NCBI RefSeq assembly: GCF_030150155.1
Contig: NZ_JASLGR010000040.1
Span: forward strand, 79,626 to 143,625
Direction: 5' to 3'
Length of the DNA stretch: 64,000 nt
From: Nocardioides sp.
GTDB taxonomy: Bacteria > Actinomycetota > Actinomycetes > Propionibacteriales > Nocardioidaceae
The notes below the pieces were generated by a model. The model worked only from the letters and a program-made list of their open reading frames with translations. It did no database searches and was not told the DNA's origin. Numbering within the stretch: position 1 is the first letter of the stretch; each line of letters starts with the position of its first letter. The position numbers and the translations under genes are program-made. This document shows positions 8,898-16,776 of the stretch, one piece after another.

Positions 8898-9818
8898 GTG
8901 GAGGGGCTGACCTGGAACCTGCGGGCCTCGCGCGTGCGCGCGGGGGAAGAGACGTTGGCTGAGGCCGCCGTCGACGAGCCGATCGAGTTCTACGAGCGCC
9001 TCTTCGACACCCTGCTGCGGACCTCCTTCGACTCTGTCGTGCTCTGCACCGCGGCCGGTGAGTACCTGGCCGTCAGCGACTCGTTCTGCACCCTGACCGG
9101 CTACGGCCGCGCCGAGCTGCTCGGGCAGACCTCGCTCACCCTCGGCATGGTCGACCCGACCGGTCCCCGCCTGATCGCCGCCGCCGACGTCACCGCCGGC
9201 CGCCCGGGGATGTACGAGAACGTGATCACCCGCAAGGACGGCGAGACCCGGCGGATCGAGTTCTCCCACCAGCTGCTCGGCCCCGACTACACCCTGGTGA
9301 TCGCCCGCGACGTGACCGAGCGCCACCGCGAGGAGATGCACCTGGTCGAGCTCGCCTCGACCGATCCGCTGACCGGGCTGCTCAACCGGCGCAGCTTCAC
9401 CTCCAAGGCCACCGCCGTCATCTCGGGGCCCTCGCGCAGCGTGCACCTGATCGTCGCCGACCTGGACAACCTCAAGACGATCAACGACACCCACGGCCAT
9501 GCCCGAGGCGACGAGAGCCTGCGGGTCTTCGCCCGCACCCTGGCCGATGTCGCCGCCGGATCGGCGTACCCGACCCTGGTGGCGCGCCTGGGAGGCGACG
9601 AGTTCGCCCTGATCGTCGCCGGTGGGGAGCGCTCGGACGCCGAGGAGCTGATCACCCGGATCAACGCCCGGCTGGCGCACCCGGCGCTGCGCTCCAGCAG
9701 CACGGTGCGGGCCTCGTTCGGGATCGGCGAGCGGACCCGGGCCGACGACGACTACGACAGCCTCGCCGAGCGCGCCGACGCCGATCTCTACGCCCACAAG
9801 CGCGCCCACCGGCCCTGA
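8898..9818 (+). CDS. PAS-GGDEF diguanylate cyclase
   Basis: The 306-residue soluble protein has a PAS sensor domain (about residues 30-145, with FDSVVLCTAAGEYLAVSD and FCTLTGYGRAELLG) and a GGDEF domain (about 150-305). The latter starts STDPLTGLLNRRSF and carries an intact GGDEF signature at residues 232-236, so it should make cyclic-di-GMP from two GTP. The usual RxxD inhibitory site five residues before GGDEF is missing, so product inhibition is probably weak. GTG 8898 lies 6 nt after TACGCT, the arrangement of a leaderless gene. No EAL domain or transmembrane segment is present; the PAS ligand is unknown. Confidence 0.9.
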   Translation: MEGLTWNLRASRVRAGEETLAEAAVDEPIEFYERLFDTLLRTSFDSVVLCTAAGEYLAVSDSFCTLTGYGRAELLGQTSLTLGMVDPTGPRLIAAADVTAGRPGMYENVITRKDGETRRIEFSHQLLGPDYTLVIARDVTERHREEMHLVELASTDPLTGLLNRRSFTSKATAVISGPSRSVHLIVADLDNLKTINDTHGHARGDESLRVFARTLADVAAGSAYPTLVARLGGDEFALIVAGGERSDAEELITRINARLAHPALRSSSTVRASFGIGERTRADDDYDSLAERADADLYAHKRAHRP

Positions 9819-9890
9819 GCCGGCCCCATCGCAGGCGGCTGCGAAAAATCTTCGCCAACTATCTGTTACTCGCGTCGCAGTAAACCTAGA

Positions 9891-10784
9891 GTGAGGCGGG
9901 TGAGCATCACGGACGCAGCCCCGACGCCCCGCACCTCGACGGTGACCTCCACCGACGGAGTCACCCTGGCCGTCTACGAGTACGGCGACCCGCAGGCCCC
10001 CGCCGTGATCGCGGTCCACGGCTACCCCGACGACCATCACGTCTGGGACGGCGTCATCGCGCTGCTGGCCGAGCGCTTCCACGTCGTCGCGTACGACGTC
10101 CGCGGCGCCGGCGCCTCCAGCGCGCCGACCGGCCGCCGCGGCTACCGGATCCCGCAGCTGGTCGCCGACCTCGGTGCCGTGATCGCCGCTACCGTGCCGA
10201 CCGGGCAGATCCACCTGCTCGCCCACGACTGGGGCTCGATCCAGAGCTGGGACGCCCTCACCGACCCCGAGATCGGGCCCCGGATCGCGTCGTACACCTC
10301 GATCTCGGGACCGAGTCTGGACATGGCCGGGCGCTGGCTGCGCGAGCGTGGTCACCTCGGTGCCACCGCGAAGCAGCTCGCCGCCTCCTACTACGTCTTC
10401 GCCTTCCAGGCGCCGAAGCTGCCCGAGGCGCTGATCCGACGTGGACTGCTGGCCCGCCTGGTCGCGTTGTCGAAGAAGAGCGGCGCGCACGCCCGGCCGA
10501 CCGGACGCCGGATGGACGAGCGCGACGCGGTCAACGGGGTCGAGCTCTACCGGGCCAACTTCACCGGCCGGATGGTGCGCCCCCGGACCTCACGGGTGAC
10601 GGTGCCGGTCCAGGTGCTCGCACCCCGACACGACGCCCATGTCACCGCCGACCTGCAGTGCGGTGCGCCGGCGCCGTACGTCGACGACCTGCGCACCAGC
10701 GTGATCGAGGGCAACCACTGGGTCGTGGAGCAGGACCCCGCCCTGATCGTCACCCGCTTCACCGACTTCATCGCCACGCTCTGA
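9891..10784 (+). CDS. Alpha/beta hydrolase (epoxide hydrolase/haloalkane dehalogenase-like)
   Basis: The 297-residue protein has the oxyanion motif HGYPDDHHVW (residues 43-52), DVRGAGASSAP, and AHDWGSIQSW with Asp113 at the nucleophile elbow. An Asp nucleophile points to epoxide hydrolases or related enzymes rather than Ser esterases. A catalytic His is likely in GNHWVVEQ near the C-terminus. GTG 9891 or GTG 9900 may be the start; neither has a clear Shine-Dalgarno. The PF10118 gene follows after 13 bp, and reductase and dehydrogenase genes come next, so it probably acts on a product of that oxidation cluster. The true substrate is unknown. Confidence 0.85.
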   Translation: MRRVSITDAAPTPRTSTVTSTDGVTLAVYEYGDPQAPAVIAVHGYPDDHHVWDGVIALLAERFHVVAYDVRGAGASSAPTGRRGYRIPQLVADLGAVIAATVPTGQIHLLAHDWGSIQSWDALTDPEIGPRIASYTSISGPSLDMAGRWLRERGHLGATAKQLAASYYVFAFQAPKLPEALIRRGLLARLVALSKKSGAHARPTGRRMDERDAVNGVELYRANFTGRMVRPRTSRVTVPVQVLAPRHDAHVTADLQCGAPAPYVDDLRTSVIEGNHWVVEQDPALIVTRFTDFIATL

Positions 10785-10797
10785 CCTGGGAGGAACC

Positions 10798-11703
10798 ATG
10801 AGGACACCGACGTTGCACCGCCGCCACGAGCCGGCCAAGGTGGCCCTGACGGCCCGCGACGTGCACTTCGACTGGTCGGAGCTGCCGTTGGCCTGGATCC
10901 CGGGCGAGGTCTTCGCCTCCCACATGATCAACGTGCTGCACCTGCTGCTGCCCGAGGGCGAGCGCTGGTTCGTCAAGGTCTTCTCCGAGGCGCTGCCGCT
11001 GATCCAGGACGAGCAGCTGCGCGAGGAGGTGATCGGCTTCATCGGGCAGGAGGGCGTGCACGCCTCCTCACACCAGGGGGTGCTCGACTACTTCGACGAG
11101 CACGGCCTCGACACCCGCGAGTACGTCTCCCAGATCGCCACCCTGTTCCAGCGGATCCTCGGCGACCGCGACCTCACCGGCCGTGCCGCCGAGGAGTGGC
11201 TGGTCGCCCGGATCAGCGTGGTCGCCGCGATCGAGCACCTGACCGCCGTGCTGGGCAACTGGGTGCTCAACGCCGAGGGCCTGGACCGGGCCGGAGCCGA
11301 CGAGACCATGCTCGACCTGCTGCGCTGGCACGGCGCCGAGGAGGTCGAGCACCGCGCGGTCGCCTACGACGTCTTCCAGCACCTCGACGGGCGCTACAGC
11401 CGCCGCCTGATGGCGTACGCCGTCGGCGGGCCGGCCCTGATCTGGCTCTGGATCCAGGGCGTGGCCTACCTGATCGAGCACGACACCGTGAACCCGGGCG
11501 TGAAGCCGCGGTTCCGCTCGCTGCTGCGCACCGCCCGCAAGGGGATCACCCCGGGCTACGGCCTGCTGGTGACCTCGTCCCTGAAGTACCTGCTGCCGAC
11601 GTACCACCCCTCGAAGGAGGGCAACACCTCCCAGGCGGTCGCCTACCTGGCGAAGTCCCCCGCGGCGCGGCGTGCCGACGCGCTCGGCGAGAGCACCCCG
11701 TGA
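10798..11703 (+). CDS. PF10118-family diiron-like 'metal-dependent hydrolase'
   Basis: The 301-residue protein matches the PF10118 family. Key segments are SELPLAWIPGEVFASHMINVL, EGERWFVKVF, GFIGQEGVHASSH (Glu85, His88, His92), VVAAIEHLTAVLGN (Glu146, His147) and RWHGAEEVEHRAVAYDVF (His178, Glu181, His185). The repeated Glu/ExxH pattern on helices looks like a ferritin-type dimetal site, so a diiron oxygenase or hydrolase is plausible; the family annotation 'hydrolase' is itself weakly founded. A hydrophobic segment near residues 205-225 suggests membrane contact. The start has GGGAGG 5 nt upstream, and the stop overlaps the reductase start (GTGA), so the two are translationally coupled. This fits a reductase-fed oxygenase. 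Confidence 0.85.
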   Translation: MRTPTLHRRHEPAKVALTARDVHFDWSELPLAWIPGEVFASHMINVLHLLLPEGERWFVKVFSEALPLIQDEQLREEVIGFIGQEGVHASSHQGVLDYFDEHGLDTREYVSQIATLFQRILGDRDLTGRAAEEWLVARISVVAAIEHLTAVLGNWVLNAEGLDRAGADETMLDLLRWHGAEEVEHRAVAYDVFQHLDGRYSRRLMAYAVGGPALIWLWIQGVAYLIEHDTVNPGVKPRFRSLLRTARKGITPGYGLLVTSSLKYLLPTYHPSKEGNTSQAVAYLAKSPAARRADALGESTP

Positions 11704-12794
11704 CCGTCCCCTCCCATCTCCGGGTCGCCCCCTCCGACGAGCCGAACCGCACGATGCGGGTGCTGGACCGGCTGATCGACCGCGGGCTGATCCCGTTCAG
11801 CACAGCGACCTGGCGGGGACGTCACCCGCTGGGCCACATCGACCGTGACCTCGCGGTCACCATCGTCGCGATCACCGAGGAGGCCGAGGGCGTCAGGTCG
11901 CTCCAGCTCGCCCGCAGCGACGGAGCCGAGCTGCCGGCGTGGTTCCCCGGTGCCCACATCGACGTGGTGCTGCCCTCGGGGCGGCTGCGCCAGTACTCCC
12001 TCAACGGTCTGCGTGCCGACCGGTCCCAGTGGCGGATCGCGGTGCGCCATATCCCGGTCGCGGCCGGCGGTGGCGGCGGGTCGGCAGAGGTGCACTCCCT
12101 GGAGGTCGGCGACGAGCTGGTGGTCAGGGGTCCCCGCGAGGCGTTCCCGTTCGTCTTCAACCCGCACGGGTACCTCTTCGTGGCGGGCGGCATCGGGATC
12201 ACCCCGATCCTGCCGATGCTGCGTCGCACCGCTCGGCTCGGCCGGGTGCCGTGGACCCTGGTGTACACCGGCCGCAGCCGGGCCCCGATGCCGTTCCTCG
12301 ACGAGATCGCCGCGATCGCCGAGGCGGCCGGGGCGAGCGATCGGGTGCACGTGTGGCCCGACGACGAGTACGGCGTCCCGGTGCCCGACGCCGTCCTGGC
12401 ACTGGCGCCGCCGGGTGCCTCGCTCTACACCTGCGGGCCGGCCCCGATGATCGACGCACTGCGCCGCCGGATCCCCGATCCGCAGGTCGACGCCCTGCAC
12501 TACGAGCGCTTCTCCCCGCCGCCGGTGGTCGGCGGGGAGCGGTTCACCGTCCGTCTGGAGCGCTCCGGCATCGACGTGGAGGTCGCCGCGGACGAGTCGG
12601 CCCTGGCCGCCGTACGCCGTGTCCGGCCCGCCCAGGCCTACAGCTGTCAGCAGGGGTTCTGCGGGACGTGCAAGGTGCGGGTGCTGTCGGGCACCGTCGA
12701 GCACCGCGACCACGTCCTGACCCCCGACGAGCGCGACGAGCACCTGATGCTGTGCGTCTCGCGCGGGCGAGGCACCGTGGTGCTGGATGCCTGA
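11700..12794 (+). CDS. Ferredoxin-NAD(P)H reductase (flavin plus plant-type 2Fe-2S domain)
   Basis: The 364-residue protein has a flavin-binding barrel (RQYSLNG at residues 97-103), a NAD-binding domain with GGIGITPILPM at 163-173 and YTCGPAPMIDALR, and a C-terminal 2Fe-2S domain. The cluster ligands are Cys316, Cys321, Cys324 and Cys352 (CX4CX2CX27C). This is the phthalate dioxygenase reductase/vanillate demethylase reductase arrangement: electrons pass from NAD(P)H through flavin to the iron-sulfur cluster and then to an oxygenase. The GTG start is in a 4-bp GTGA overlap with the PF10118 gene, its likely electron acceptor. An N-terminal extension of about 50 residues precedes the flavin domain. 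Confidence 0.92.
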   Translation: MTVPSHLRVAPSDEPNRTMRVLDRLIDRGLIPFSTATWRGRHPLGHIDRDLAVTIVAITEEAEGVRSLQLARSDGAELPAWFPGAHIDVVLPSGRLRQYSLNGLRADRSQWRIAVRHIPVAAGGGGGSAEVHSLEVGDELVVRGPREAFPFVFNPHGYLFVAGGIGITPILPMLRRTARLGRVPWTLVYTGRSRAPMPFLDEIAAIAEAAGASDRVHVWPDDEYGVPVPDAVLALAPPGASLYTCGPAPMIDALRRRIPDPQVDALHYERFSPPPVVGGERFTVRLERSGIDVEVAADESALAAVRRVRPAQAYSCQQGFCGTCKVRVLSGTVEHRDHVLTPDERDEHLMLCVSRGRGTVVLDA

Positions 12795-12864
12795 GCCGTC
12801 GCACCCCGCCCCGTAGCCCCGCCGCTCCACCCACGCCGTTGTCCGCAGCACCCGAGGAGTCACC

Positions 12865-14010
12865 ATGAAGGCCGTCGTCTGCCGAGAGTCAGCCCTGCAC
12901 GTCGAGGAGATCGCCCGCCCCGAGCCGGGACCGGGTCAGATCCTGGTGCGGGTGCTGCGCGCCGGGATCTGCGGCTCCGACCTCCACGCCCGGGTGCACG
13001 CCGAGGAGCTCGCCGCGATCGCCGGGGAGATGGGCTACGACGAGGTGATGCGTGCGGGCACCTCGGTCGTCTTCGGCCACGAGCTGGTCGGCGAGGTGGT
13101 CTCCTACGGACCCAAGACCCGCGGTCGCTGGCGTCCCGGCACGATGGTGACCGCCCTTCCGGTACGCCGTGACCGGTCGTCGAGCCACATGATCGGCTTC
13201 GAGGCCGGGGCGCCGGGGGCCTACGCCGAGTACACCGTCGTCCAGGAGTCCTTCACCTTCCCGGTCCCCGGCGGCCTCGACGTCGAGCGGGCGGCCTTCA
13301 CCGAGCCGCTGGCGGTGGCCTGGCACGCGGTCCGCCGTGGAGCGGTCGGCAAGGGCCGTCCGGCGGTGGTGATCGGGTGCGGACCGATCGGCCTGGCGAT
13401 CATCCTGATGCTCAAGGCCGCCGGCGTGAAGCAGGTCGTCGCCTCCGACCTCTCCCCGGCACGGCGCGCCCTGGCCACCGAGTGCGGCGCCGATGTGGTC
13501 GTCGACCCGCGCGAGACCTCGCCGTGGACGGCGTACCGGGCGAAGGGGCAGGTGACCTCGCCGGCGGCGTACGCGAACTTCGGCATCGGCGCGCTGGCGA
13601 TGGTCAGGCGAGTGCCGTTCCTGCCCTGGGAGAAGGCGATGCTGCACGCCGAGAGGCTCGGCCAGGCGCCGACCGGCCCGGTGGTCTTCGAGTGCGTCGG
13701 GGTGCCCGGCATGATCGAGCAGATCACCACCGCGGCACCGCTGCGCACCCGGGTCGTCGTGGTCGGCGTCTGCATGGAGGCCGACACCTTCCGCCCGGCT
13801 GTGCCGCTGCACAAGGAGATCGACCTGCACTTCGTCTTCGGCTACGACCCGGCCGAGTTCCACCAGACCCTGCAGATGCTGGCCGACGGCAAGGTCGACC
13901 CGACCCCGCTGCACACCGGCACGGTCGGTCTGGCCGGGGTCGAGCAGGCGTTCGCCGACCTGGGCAACCCCGAGGTGCACGCGAAGATCCTGATCGACCC
14001 CTCCCGCTGA
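12865..14010 (+). CDS. Zinc-dependent alcohol dehydrogenase (MDR family)
   Basis: The 381-residue medium-chain dehydrogenase has catalytic-zinc ligands Cys36 (AGICGSDLHAR) and His72-Glu73 (FGHELVGEV), and a nucleotide-binding motif VIGCGPIGLAIILMLKAAG. The four-Cys structural-zinc loop found in many MDR alcohol dehydrogenases is absent, being replaced by the Cys-free PVRRDRSSSH region. The ATG has GAGGAG 6 nt upstream. It lies 70 bp after the reductase gene on the same strand and probably oxidises an alcohol made by the upstream hydrolase/oxygenase pair. The substrate cannot be read from the sequence. Confidence 0.87.
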   Translation: MKAVVCRESALHVEEIARPEPGPGQILVRVLRAGICGSDLHARVHAEELAAIAGEMGYDEVMRAGTSVVFGHELVGEVVSYGPKTRGRWRPGTMVTALPVRRDRSSSHMIGFEAGAPGAYAEYTVVQESFTFPVPGGLDVERAAFTEPLAVAWHAVRRGAVGKGRPAVVIGCGPIGLAIILMLKAAGVKQVVASDLSPARRALATECGADVVVDPRETSPWTAYRAKGQVTSPAAYANFGIGALAMVRRVPFLPWEKAMLHAERLGQAPTGPVVFECVGVPGMIEQITTAAPLRTRVVVVGVCMEADTFRPAVPLHKEIDLHFVFGYDPAEFHQTLQMLADGKVDPTPLHTGTVGLAGVEQAFADLGNPEVHAKILIDPSR

Positions 14011-14048
14011 CCCTGTATCTGATCCGATAATCGACGTAGGGTGAGCCC

Positions 14049-14681
14049 ATGCCCGCCGCAGCGATCGACCAGGACACCCAGGCGGTCATCGATGCACTGA
14101 ACGCCGCCCAGCAGACCAGCGGTCTCGACCAGGCGTCGTTCGCTCGGGCGCTGGGCACCTCACCGTCGCGCTACTCCACGTACCGGACCGGGACGACGGC
14201 ACCGTCGGCCGCGTTCCTGATGCGGGCCGTCCGGATCGGCGCCGCACTGGCCGAGGCGAGACGAGCAGGAGTGCCGTCCTCGCTCGGGGCGGCCGACTCC
14301 ATCCGAGCCGCACTGCGGCCGACCGACCCGCCCGACGATGACGGCGAGGCCGACCTGTGGGCCTTCACCCTCGTCCTGGAAGCGCGGGACCGGGTGGTCG
14401 ACACCATCACCCACCACCCGGGACTGGTCGGCTGCTGGGACGCTGTCGCGTCAACCGGCGACGCCCGCTGGGACGCACTGCTCGCGGCCGTCGTCGGTCA
14501 GGCCTTCACCGCCGCCGGCCTGCCCGCCCCGAGGTGGACCACCGTCGAGCGGCGCCTCGACATCGCCTGGATGCCGGTCGACTCGCTCCGCTTCAGCCCC
14601 GAGCAGGTTAGGGACCACACCCCCACCTGGCTGGCCGACCGCAACATCTTCGTCGCCGACACCGACCTGACCACCCTCTGA
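14049..14681 (+). CDS. Helix-turn-helix (XRE-like) protein with unassigned C-terminal domain
   Basis: The 210-residue protein has an N-terminal Cro/C1-type helix-turn-helix: LDQASFARALGTSPSRYSTYRTGTTAPSAAFLMRAVRIG, roughly residues 26-65. The C-terminal part is rich in Trp and acidic residues (WAFTLVLEARDRVVD, LDIAWMPVDS, TPTWLADRNIFVADTDL) and I cannot assign it to a named family. The tail resembles those of HTH proteins I associate with toxin-antitoxin-like loci, but no partner gene is adjacent. The ATG follows GATAATCGACGTAGGGTGAGCCC, which offers both a -10-like element and a weak Shine-Dalgarno. It is convergent with the following SRPBCC gene. Confidence 0.75.
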   Translation: MPAAAIDQDTQAVIDALNAAQQTSGLDQASFARALGTSPSRYSTYRTGTTAPSAAFLMRAVRIGAALAEARRAGVPSSLGAADSIRAALRPTDPPDDDGEADLWAFTLVLEARDRVVDTITHHPGLVGCWDAVASTGDARWDALLAAVVGQAFTAAGLPAPRWTTVERRLDIAWMPVDSLRFSPEQVRDHTPTWLADRNIFVADTDLTTL

Positions 14682-14712
14682 CTCCGCCCAGTAGCTCGCG
14701 AGGGATCGGGGC

Positions 14713-15192
14713 TCAGCGCTCAGCGGCCGCCTTCACCCGCTCCAGGGTCTGGCTCATCCCCTCCAGCAGCTCCGGGATGAAGGCCTCCTGGCCGCCCAGG
14801 AAGTGCTTGACCAGGAAGTTCGACAGGCCGCTGATCCCCTGCGGTGCCTCGCGCCGATGGGTGACCTCGGTGCCGCCGCTGGAGGTCGGCTCGAGCTGGA
14901 AGGACCAGATCGAGCGGTTCTCGACCACCTGGAAGGCGAAGTCGCGGTGCGGGGCGAAGCGGACCACCTTGGCGTTGGTGGGCCACCGCTTCCAGCCCTG
15001 CTGGTTGAGGTTGAGGAACCGCGAGCCGAGCTTCACCGGGCCGCCCAAGACGACGGAGCGGACCACCTGGGGGCTCCACTCCCGCATCCGGGTGACGTCG
15101 CTGACCAGCGCCCAGACCTGCGCGGGCTCGGCGTCGATGGTGATGGTGGCCTTCAGTTCGTCGCCGACGACGGCAGCGGCTGCTTCGCTCAT
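14713..15192 (-). CDS. SRPBCC (polyketide cyclase/START-like) family protein
   Basis: The 159-residue protein has the helix-grip ligand-binding signature: ELKATITIDAEPAQVWALVSDVTRMREWSPQVVRSVVLGG, then LGSRFLNLNQQG, and a C-terminal long helix (FLVKHFLGGQEAFIPELLEGMSQTLERVK). Such proteins bind hydrophobic ligands in a deep cavity; the specific role is unknown. ATG 15192 (MSEAAAAVV) is preferred to the more upstream in-frame start because TAGGCT lies 7 nt before it, the spacing of a leaderless promoter. It shares its upstream 40 bp with the end of the cca gene on the same strand. Confidence 0.85.
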   Translation of the reverse strand: MSEAAAAVVGDELKATITIDAEPAQVWALVSDVTRMREWSPQVVRSVVLGGPVKLGSRFLNLNQQGWKRWPTNAKVVRFAPHRDFAFQVVENRSIWSFQLEPTSSGGTEVTHRREAPQGISGLSNFLVKHFLGGQEAFIPELLEGMSQTLERVKAAAER

Positions 15193-15232
15193 GGCCCGAA
15201 GCCTAGGCAACAAACCGCCCCGGTGTCAGCAG

Positions 15233-16687
15233 TTAACTGCGACGCGTGTCCCACCAATCGCGCAGACGCTGCTCCGCGACCTCGGGTTCGAGCGGGCCCT
15301 CGTCGAGCCGCAGCTCCATCAGGAAGCGGTAGGCCTCGCCGACCTCGCGGCCCGGCTTGAGGTCGAGCAGCTCCATGATCTGGTTGCCGTCCAGGGCCGG
15401 GCGGAGCGAGGCGAGTTGCTCCTCCTCGGCCAGCACGGTGATCCGCTCCTCGAGCTCGTCGTACGTGCGCGAGAGCCGGTCCGCCTTGCGCTTGTTGCGG
15501 GTGGTGCAGTCGGCGCGGGTGAGGACGTGGAGCCGGTCGAGCTGGTCGCCGGCGTCACGCACGTAGCGCCGCACCGCGGAGTCGGTCCACTCCCCCGTGC
15601 CGTAGCCGTGGAACCGCAGGTGCTGCTCGACCAGCTGCGTGACAGCGTCGATGTCGGCGTTGGAGAACTTCAGCGCCTGCATCCGCTTCTTGGTGATCTT
15701 GGCGCCCACCACGTCGTGGTGGTGGAAGGTCACGGTGCCGTCGGAGACGAAGCGACGGGTCTTCGGCTTGCCCACGTCGTGCATCAGCGCAGCGAACCGG
15801 CTGATGAAGTCAGGGCCGTCCAGACCGAGCCGCGGCTCCAGGTCGATGGACTGCTCCAGCACCGTCAGGGTGTGCTCGTAGACGTCCTTGTGCCGGTGGT
15901 GCTCGTCGCGCTCCAGACGCAGCGCGGGCAGCTCGGGCAGCACCCGATCGGCCAGACCGGTCTCCACCAGCAGGGCCAGGCCACGCCGGGGCTGGGCCGC
16001 GCAGATCAGCTTCACCAGCTCATCACGCACCCGCTCGGCGGAGATGATCTCGATCCGGTCGGCCATCTCCCGCATCGCGGTGGAGACCTCGGGCGCCACC
16101 TCGAAGCCGAGCTGCGCGGCGAAGCGCGCGGCCCGCATCATCCGCAGCGGGTCGTCGGAGAAGGACTGCTCGGGCGTCCCGGGAGTGCGCAGCACGCCGG
16201 TGGCCAGGTCCAGCACACCGCCGTACAGGTCGACGACCTCGCGTCCGGGCAGGCGCACCGCCATCGCGTTGACCGTGAAGTCGCGGCGGCCGAGGTCACC
16301 GGCCAGGGTGTCGCCGAAGTTCACCTCGGGCTTGCGCGAGGTGGGGTCGTAGGCCTCCGAGCGGTACGTCGTCACCTCGACCTGCCACTCGCCCTTGCGG
16401 CATCCGATCGTGCCGAAGTCGCGCCCCATGTCCCAGGTCGCCCCGGCCCAGCGCTTGAGCAGCCGCTCGGTGTCGTCGGGACGCGCGGACGTAGTGAAGT
16501 CGAGGTCGTTGCTGGCCCGGCCGAGCATCGCGTCGCGGACCGGACCTCCGACCAGGGCGAGCTCGAAGCCCGCCGCACTGAAGACCTCGCCCAGCTCGTC
16601 GATGACGGGGGCGATCCGGTCGAGCTCAGCCGTCACCTGACGCTGAACATCGGCGACGGTGAGGGTGTTCTGGGAGCTCTCGGACAC
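15233..16687 (-). CDS. cca: CCA tRNA nucleotidyltransferase
   Basis: The 484-residue enzyme adds or repairs the CCA end of tRNAs. The class II nucleotidyltransferase head shows LVGGPVRDAMLGRASNDLDF (metal ligands in DLD), RRDFTVNAMA and DDPLRMMRAARFAAQLGF. A C-terminal HD domain (ALMHDVGKPKTRRF and HHHDVVGA) is typical of the bacterial form. The start is GTG 16687, 8 nt after TAGACT, suggesting a leaderless transcript. The homologue (pcnA, Rv3907c) occupies the same position beside the murJ cluster in Mycobacterium, although the Nudix gene normally between them is missing here. Confidence 0.95.
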   Translation of the reverse strand: MSESSQNTLTVADVQRQVTAELDRIAPVIDELGEVFSAAGFELALVGGPVRDAMLGRASNDLDFTTSARPDDTERLLKRWAGATWDMGRDFGTIGCRKGEWQVEVTTYRSEAYDPTSRKPEVNFGDTLAGDLGRRDFTVNAMAVRLPGREVVDLYGGVLDLATGVLRTPGTPEQSFSDDPLRMMRAARFAAQLGFEVAPEVSTAMREMADRIEIISAERVRDELVKLICAAQPRRGLALLVETGLADRVLPELPALRLERDEHHRHKDVYEHTLTVLEQSIDLEPRLGLDGPDFISRFAALMHDVGKPKTRRFVSDGTVTFHHHDVVGAKITKKRMQALKFSNADIDAVTQLVEQHLRFHGYGTGEWTDSAVRRYVRDAGDQLDRLHVLTRADCTTRNKRKADRLSRTYDELEERITVLAEEEQLASLRPALDGNQIMELLDLKPGREVGEAYRFLMELRLDEGPLEPEVAEQRLRDWWDTRRS

Positions 16688-16776
16688 GACGGGTCAGTCT
16701 AAGGGCGATCCGGCCGATTCCCCGCGTCGCGAGCGGCAGCGCGGTCCTGAGCAGCGGCCCCGCTAGTCTGAACCGT

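Noticed and set aside
7404..10490. Very long minus-strand open frame (about 1000 codons) opposite padR, ino1, the cyclase and the hydrolase
   Set aside because: It is antisense to four genes with clear family motifs, has Arg/Gly/Val-rich low-information sequence, and arises from the strong GC bias at third codon positions.
13140..13200. Structural-zinc lobe in the alcohol dehydrogenase
   Set aside because: The expected four-cysteine cluster is absent, so only the catalytic zinc is annotated.
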